A DNA stretch of 9,038 nt, taken from assembly GCA_904398675.1 (NCBI GenBank), contig CAJFPI010000213.1:1-9038 (forward strand), given 5' to 3'. The position numbers and the translations under genes are program-made. Under the pieces are notes generated by a model. That model was not told the DNA's origin. It saw nothing but the letters and a program-made list of their open reading frames with translations, and made no database searches. Every line of letters starts with the position of its first letter. Positions within the stretch are counted from its first letter, which is position 1. Source of the DNA: an uncultured Oscillospiraceae bacterium. Lineage in GTDB: Bacteria; Bacillota; Clostridia; Oscillospirales; Oscillospiraceae. Positions 6,135 through 9,038 of this stretch are shown one piece after another.

Positions 6135-6854
6135 CTATTCTCGCATGATCTTCTCCAAATCCTGCCTTTCTTCCTCAAATAAGTTGCGAAATTCACCTGG
6201 CTGCAGTTGGGGATCCAGCGTGAGCGGGCCCATGCTCATCCGCTTAAGATACAAAACTGTCCTACCCCTGCTGAAAAACATCCGTTTGATTTGGTGAAAT
6301 TTGCCCTCGTGCAAAGTGACAAAGGCCTGACCGGGCTGTTCGCCCGGCTCCAGCAGCGCCGGCAGGCAGGATTCCCCGCCCAGCATCATCCCCGCGGCAA
6401 AGGCTGCCGCGTCATCCTTGTCCACCGGGCCGTCCAGCTCCACATAGTAGCGCTTGTCCACATGGCGCCGCGGTGCCAGCAGACGGTGGGCCAGGGGGCC
6501 GTTGTTGGTCAGCAGGAGGAGGCCCTCCGTATCCCGGTCCAGCCGCCCCACTGGGAACAGCCCTCTGCGCTGCAGCTCCGGCGGCAGGAGGTCCAAAACG
6601 GTTTTCTGCCGCCGGTCATCCGTGGCGGATACCACGCCTGCCGGCTTGTTGAGCATGAGATAGGTATAGCGCTCCCAGTTCAGCGGCGTTCCGTCTACAA
6701 GGATTTCCTCCTCTTCCGGGTCTGCCTTTCCCTCCGGCAGCAATGCCGGACGTCCGCCCACCAGAACCCGCCCCTCCCGGATCAGCGTCTTTGCTTCCCG
6801 CCGTGACCACCGTCCTGTGGCAGCCAGCAGCTTATCCAGCCTCTCCTGTCCCAT
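6135..6854 (-). CDS. rsuA: 16S rRNA pseudouridine synthase, RsuA family
   Basis: RsuA-family enzymes isomerise a uridine to pseudouridine in ribosomal RNA; the E. coli member acts on 16S U516. The 239-aa product has an N-terminal S4 RNA-binding domain (about 2-58; RLDKLLAATGRWSRREAKTLIREGRV). The catalytic domain includes YLMLNKPAGVVSA and the family motif GRLDRDTEGLLLLTNNG with the catalytic Asp near residue 106. KFHQIKRMF near the C-terminus is the third conserved motif. The ATG at 6852-6854 is supported by AGGGAG 5 nt upstream; a TTG six codons earlier lacks a site. The subgroup resembles RsuA more than RluB/RluE, but the exact target base is inferred. It stands alone and is divergent from the DUF4830-like gene. 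Confidence 0.93.
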   Translation of the reverse strand: MGQERLDKLLAATGRWSRREAKTLIREGRVLVGGRPALLPEGKADPEEEEILVDGTPLNWERYTYLMLNKPAGVVSATDDRRQKTVLDLLPPELQRRGLFPVGRLDRDTEGLLLLTNNGPLAHRLLAPRRHVDKRYYVELDGPVDKDDAAAFAAGMMLGGESCLPALLEPGEQPGQAFVTLHEGKFHQIKRMFFSRGRTVLYLKRMSMGPLTLDPQLQPGEFRNLFEEERQDLEKIMRE

Positions 6855-6859
6855 GGTCG

Positions 6860-6865
6860 CTCCCT
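6860..6865 (-). promoter_or_regulatory. Ribosome binding site for rsuA
   Basis: AGGGAG on the minus strand is 5 nt before the ATG at 6852-6854. It argues against the in-frame TTG at 6870-6872. Confidence 0.65.
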
Positions 6866-6937
6866 TCTCCAAGGTGCTGCCGCAGTTCAGCAGCAGCGGA
6901 CGGTTTCCCGCCGGTTCCCCCTTGCATATTTTTTTCT

Positions 6938-6946
6938 ATTGTAACA
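6938..6946 (-). promoter_or_regulatory. Candidate extended -10 promoter for rsuA
   Basis: The minus strand reads TGTTACAAT, an extended -10 (TGn plus TACAAT). The expected -35 position carries only TTCCCT, a poor match. The location, about 85 bases before rsuA in the divergent intergenic region, is plausible. Confidence 0.4.
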
Positions 6947-6992
6947 TATGGATCAGGTAAAGGGAATATGTAACAGTGAGGAGTGTGGTGCC

Positions 6993-7460
6993 ATGTTCAT
7001 TGTATCCGCCAAAATCCCCCCCAAAAAAGCAATCGCCTATGTGGTGCTGTGCGGTCTGGTTCTCATCGTCCTGATCCTGGTGGTGGGGCGGGTCAAGCAG
7101 CAGCCATCCCCCGGTGAGGAAACCGTTGTCGCCGCTACCGACGCGGAGCGGACCGCCTATCTCACAGCCCTGGGCTGGGCCGTGAGTGCAGCTCCCATTG
7201 AAACGCTGGAGTTTACTCTGCCTCAGCCGCTGAACGCCTCCTATGAGGCCTACAACGAGCTGCAGCAGGAGCAGGGCTTCGACCTGGCCCCCTACGCCGG
7301 CATGCAGGTGAAACGCTACAGCTACCAGGTAACCAACTACCCGGACTGCCCGGAGAACGTACAAGCCAATCTTTACCTCTGCGGGGATCTGGTAATCGGC
7401 GGGGACATCCTCTGCTACGGGGAGGAGGGATTTGTAGACACCCTGATCTTTCCCGGTTGA
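6993..7460 (+). CDS. DUF4830-like membrane-anchored protein
   Basis: This 155-aa protein has a single N-terminal membrane anchor (about 12-32, AIAYVVLCGLVLIVLILVVG). A globular part of about 110 residues (about 44-155) probably lies outside the membrane. It contains LTALGWAVSAAPIETLEF, then YNELQQEQGFDLAPYAGMQVKRYSYQVTNYP, then VIGGDILCYGEEGF. I recognise this succession (LGW, YN-LQ-QGFDL, Y-V-NYP, IGGD) from the DUF4830 family of Firmicutes, whose function is unknown to me. The ATG at 6993-6995 follows GAGGAG at about 9 nt; an earlier in-frame ATG at 6948 lacks a site and would put extra polar residues before the anchor. No convincing plus-strand promoter is visible. It is the only plus-strand gene here. 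Confidence 0.85.
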   Translation: MFIVSAKIPPKKAIAYVVLCGLVLIVLILVVGRVKQQPSPGEETVVAATDAERTAYLTALGWAVSAAPIETLEFTLPQPLNASYEAYNELQQEQGFDLAPYAGMQVKRYSYQVTNYPDCPENVQANLYLCGDLVIGGDILCYGEEGFVDTLIFPG

Positions 7461-7491
7461 CATCCTTTTCTTCCGTCATAAAGCGCATAAA

Positions 7492-7530
7492 ACATAGCGC
7501 GGGACTGCCTGATGCAGTCCCGCGCTGTGT
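7492..7530. terminator. Hairpin terminator between convergent genes
   Basis: A 17-bp stem (7492-7508 with 7514-7530) encloses loop CTGAT. The inner 13 bp are perfect and very GC-rich, and one T:G wobble sits in the outer part. It lies between the stop of the plus-strand DUF4830-like gene and the stop of the minus-strand RHH gene. On the minus strand the stem runs into TATGTTTTATG. On the plus strand there is no T-run, so it fits minus-strand termination best and may also block plus-strand readthrough. Confidence 0.75.
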
Positions 7531-7532
7531 AC

Positions 7533-7552
7533 TGCCGCGGCGTCCCGCGGCA
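7533..7552. repeat. Second small dyad between convergent genes
   Basis: TGCCGCGG and CCGCGGCA form a perfect 8-bp stem with loop CGTC, just next to the main hairpin and before the RHH gene stop. No T-run follows. It may add structure to the 3' end of the minus-strand transcript. Confidence 0.5.
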
Positions 7553-7570
7553 TGCCCCCTTCGGGCGTGA

Positions 7571-7774
7571 CTATTTGATATCCAGCTCCGGCGGCACGTC
7601 GATCTCGTCCGAAACATATTTGCCGTTTTTCTTCCGCTGGCGGACACACTCGGTCAGAAGATACTCGATCTGGCCATTCACCGAGCGGAAGTCATCCTCT
7701 GCCCAGGCGGCAATAGCGGCGTAAAGCTTTGGGGAAAGGCGGAGAGGGATTTGTTTTTTCTTGTCCTCGCCCAT
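7571..7774 (-). CDS. Small ribbon-helix-helix (Arc/MetJ-like) protein
   Basis: The 67-aa product has the ribbon-helix-helix pattern: a short polar strand (KKKQIPLRLSPKLYAAI, about 5-21), then helices in AAWAEDDFRSVNGQIEYLLTECVRQ (about 22-46). The RSVNGQIEYLL core is typical of Arc-like DNA-binding proteins. A charged tail ends VPPELDIK. Such proteins bind palindromic DNA as dimers. The ATG at 7772-7774 lies one base after the SPFH stop (7776-7778). It has no clear Shine-Dalgarno, so it probably depends on translational coupling. No toxin gene is adjacent, so a toxin-antitoxin role is not supported. It may regulate its own operon through the palindrome at 8802-8813; this is inference. Confidence 0.82.
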   Translation of the reverse strand: MGEDKKKQIPLRLSPKLYAAIAAWAEDDFRSVNGQIEYLLTECVRQRKKNGKYVSDEIDVPPELDIK

Positions 7775-7775
7775 A

Positions 7776-8783
7776 TCAGTAGAGACTGCCGGAGTTGACC
7801 ACCGGCTGGGCGTCGTGGTTGCCGCAGAGTACCACCAGAAGATTAGAAACCATGGCGGCCTTCCGCTCCTCATCCAGCTCCACCACCTGGTTCTCATTGA
7901 GCCGCTCCAGCGCCATCTCCACCATGCCAACTGCGCCATCCACGATCATCTTCCGCGCGTCCACAATAGCGCTGGCCTGCTGGCGCTGGAGCATGACCGC
8001 CGCGATTTCCGGGGCATAGGCCAGATAGGTGATCCGCGCCTCTAAAATCTCCAGCCCGGCATCCGCCACCTTGCTCTGGATTTCCTCCCGGATCCGGGCA
8101 GCCACCACCTCGCTGGAGCCCCGGAGGCTGCCCTCGTCGGCCATACCGTCGCCGGTGGTATCCACATTGGGGGCCACGTCGTAGGGGTAGATCCGCACAA
8201 TGTTCCGCACAGCGGTGTCACACTGGAGGGAGAGATACTCCTTGTAGTTGTCCACATTGAACACCGCCTTGGCTGTGTCCACCACCCGCCACATCACGGC
8301 GATGCCGATCTCCACGGGATTCCCCAGGCAGTCATTGATCTTCTGGCGGGCGTTGTTCAGCGTCATGATCTTCAAAGAGATCTTCTTGCTGGCGGCCTCA
8401 GGGTCCGCCTTCACCACATTCTTTCCGCCATCTACATCGCCGCTCTGCCCGAGACGGGTTTTTGCGGCGGGATTCATGGCGGAGGAGAAGGGATTGACAT
8501 AATAGAACCCCTCCCCCTTCAGCGTGCCGATATACTTGCCGAACAGGGTCAGCACCAGGGCCTCCTGGGGCCGGATGATTTTCAGGCCGCACATGGGGAT
8601 CCAGCCCAGGCAGACCCACAGGATGCAGACCACCATCCCCGCGATTGCAGGGAACGATTCATCTCCCTGGTCCAGGCGGATTCCGCAGGCGATAAGGCCC
8701 AGAATGGCCGCCGCATACAGCAGCAGCAGGAACAGCAGCATGACAAGGCCGTTTCTGCCCTTTTTGAGAATCTTCTCTTCCAT
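7776..8783 (-). CDS. SPFH/band 7 (prohibitin-like) membrane protein
   Basis: SPFH proteins form membrane-associated oligomers linked to microdomains and to control of membrane proteases. This 335-aa protein has two N-terminal hydrophobic helices (about 12-34 and 44-66). The band-7 domain runs from about 67 to 290: IIRPQEALVLTLFGKYIGTLKGEGFYYVNPF, then NPVEIGIAVMWRVVDTAKAVFNV, then LEILEARITYLAYAPEIAAVMLQRQQASA. That last stretch is a hallmark of the family. A helical region follows (VDARKMIVDGAVGMVEMALERL), then a short tail. The ATG at 8781-8783 is preceded by AAAGGAGA at about 7 nt. It heads an operon with the RHH gene from the promoter at 8814-8842. No NfeD or FtsH partner is in the window, so its specific job is unknown. 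Confidence 0.92.
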   Translation of the reverse strand: MEEKILKKGRNGLVMLLFLLLLYAAAILGLIACGIRLDQGDESFPAIAGMVVCILWVCLGWIPMCGLKIIRPQEALVLTLFGKYIGTLKGEGFYYVNPFSSAMNPAAKTRLGQSGDVDGGKNVVKADPEAASKKISLKIMTLNNARQKINDCLGNPVEIGIAVMWRVVDTAKAVFNVDNYKEYLSLQCDTAVRNIVRIYPYDVAPNVDTTGDGMADEGSLRGSSEVVAARIREEIQSKVADAGLEILEARITYLAYAPEIAAVMLQRQQASAIVDARKMIVDGAVGMVEMALERLNENQVVELDEERKAAMVSNLLVVLCGNHDAQPVVNSGSLY

Positions 8784-8801
8784 GTCGCTCTCTCCTTTAG
8801 A

Positions 8802-8813
8802 TTTGATATCAAA
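8802..8813. promoter_or_regulatory. Candidate operator: 12-bp palindrome at the SPFH start site
   Basis: TTTGATATCAAA is a perfect palindrome directly next to the -10 element and over the predicted transcription start of the SPFH-RHH operon. A protein bound here would block initiation. A palindrome of this size can arise by chance in A/T-rich DNA. Confidence 0.35.
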
Positions 8814-8842
8814 ATAATATCACTTACATATTCTTTTGTCAA
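8814..8842 (-). promoter_or_regulatory. Sigma-A promoter for the SPFH-RHH operon
   Basis: Minus-strand TTGACA (8837-8842), a 17-nt spacer and TATTAT (8814-8819): perfect -35 and a 5-of-6 -10. The start is predicted near 8807, giving a short leader of about 24 nt. Confidence 0.88.
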
Positions 8843-8954
8843 GAAGAATTTGCCAGCTGACACCTATTAAGGTTTTCTTGGGGACAGATTGCGGTTTCCC
8901 GTTCACTCTCAGGATGCGGCGACAGGCTGCCCCCTTCCGCTGCGGCCGGGAAAA

Positions 8955-9038
8955 GTCAAGACCACGCGTGAAACGCGTGGCTTGAACAAGCCCTAAAAGG
9001 GCATAGTGCGGCCAGCGCCTAAAAGACGCTGGCTTTCA
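8955..9038 (-). mobile_element. Candidate right end of an IS200/IS605-type element (three stem-loops, partial)
   Basis: Three stem-loops lie in tandem at the edge of the window. The first spans 8956-8985: CCACGCGT/ACGCGTGG with a GAA loop, extended by TCAAG/CTTGA across one bulged base. The second spans 8990-9002: GCCC/GGGC with loop TAAAA. The third spans 9011-9033: GCCAGCG/CGCTGGC with a 9-nt loop. The last two share CCTAAAAG. Read on the minus strand, the run ends with a strong hairpin followed by TCTTGAC. This resembles the right ends of IS200/IS605-family elements in Firmicutes, where a TnpB-associated omega RNA overlaps the 3' end. If so, the transposase or tnpB gene lies beyond 9038. 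No coding part is visible, so a different structured RNA or a REP-like repeat remains possible. Confidence 0.4.

Noticed and set aside
6855..6872. TTG start six codons upstream for rsuA
   Set aside because: It has no ribosome site, and the ATG at 6852-6854 has AGGGAG at 5 nt and places the S4 domain right at the N-terminus, as usual.
7571..7774. RHH protein as the antitoxin of a toxin-antitoxin pair
   Set aside because: Its operon partner is a 335-aa SPFH membrane protein and the next gene is convergent; no small toxin-like gene is nearby.
8955..9038. CRISPR repeats
   Set aside because: The three hairpins differ in stem sequence and length and have no regular spacers; only the short CCTAAAAG motif is shared.

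Overview
This is a GC-rich chromosomal window. It looks like a member of the Clostridia (Bacillota), most like the Oscillospiraceae-type gut Firmicutes. The pointers are strong GGAGG-type Shine-Dalgarno sites, sigma-A promoters with 17-nt spacers, a greA-lysS pair, an FtsEX operon carrying its own coiled-coil murein hydrolase, a CdaR/PucR-type regulator, and a DUF4830-like protein. The lineage is inferred from protein character and was not tested by a search. Nine of the ten genes are on the minus strand; only the DUF4830-like gene is on the plus strand.

Region by region, from low to high coordinates: (1) lysS (partial, running off the left edge) and greA form a minus-strand operon. Its promoter is a perfect consensus, TTGACA-17-TATAAT, and lies inside the last codons of the gene upstream. 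(2) That upstream gene, 906-1676, encodes a 256-aa protein I cannot identify. It sits just behind a strong 17-bp terminator hairpin and shows no clear promoter of its own. (3) ftsE-ftsX-M23 peptidase (1815-4637) is a cell-division and wall-remodelling operon with a good promoter at 4709-4737 and the hairpin at 1761-1799 as terminator. (4) A CdaR/PucR-type regulator (4890-5981) stands alone, with its own promoter and a GC-rich terminator. (5) An RsuA-family 16S rRNA pseudouridine synthase (6135-6854) is divergent from (6) a small DUF4830-like membrane-anchored protein (6993-7460). (7) Beyond a convergent hairpin terminator lies a two-gene minus-strand operon, an SPFH/band-7 membrane protein followed by a 67-aa ribbon-helix-helix protein. 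Its strong promoter has a 12-bp palindrome over the predicted start site. (8) The last ~85 bases hold three tandem stem-loops. They resemble the right end and omega-RNA-like 3' region of an IS200/IS605-type element whose body would lie outside the window.

Most of the window is housekeeping: translation (lysS), transcript-cleavage factor (greA), rRNA modification (rsuA) and division (ftsEX plus hydrolase). The parts that merit a closer look are the FtsEX-linked hydrolase with an apparently complete LytM zinc site, the SPFH/RHH couple with its candidate operator, the promoter embedded in coding sequence, and the possible mobile-element end at the right edge. I see no CRISPR array, tRNA, rRNA, defence cassette or prophage genes.
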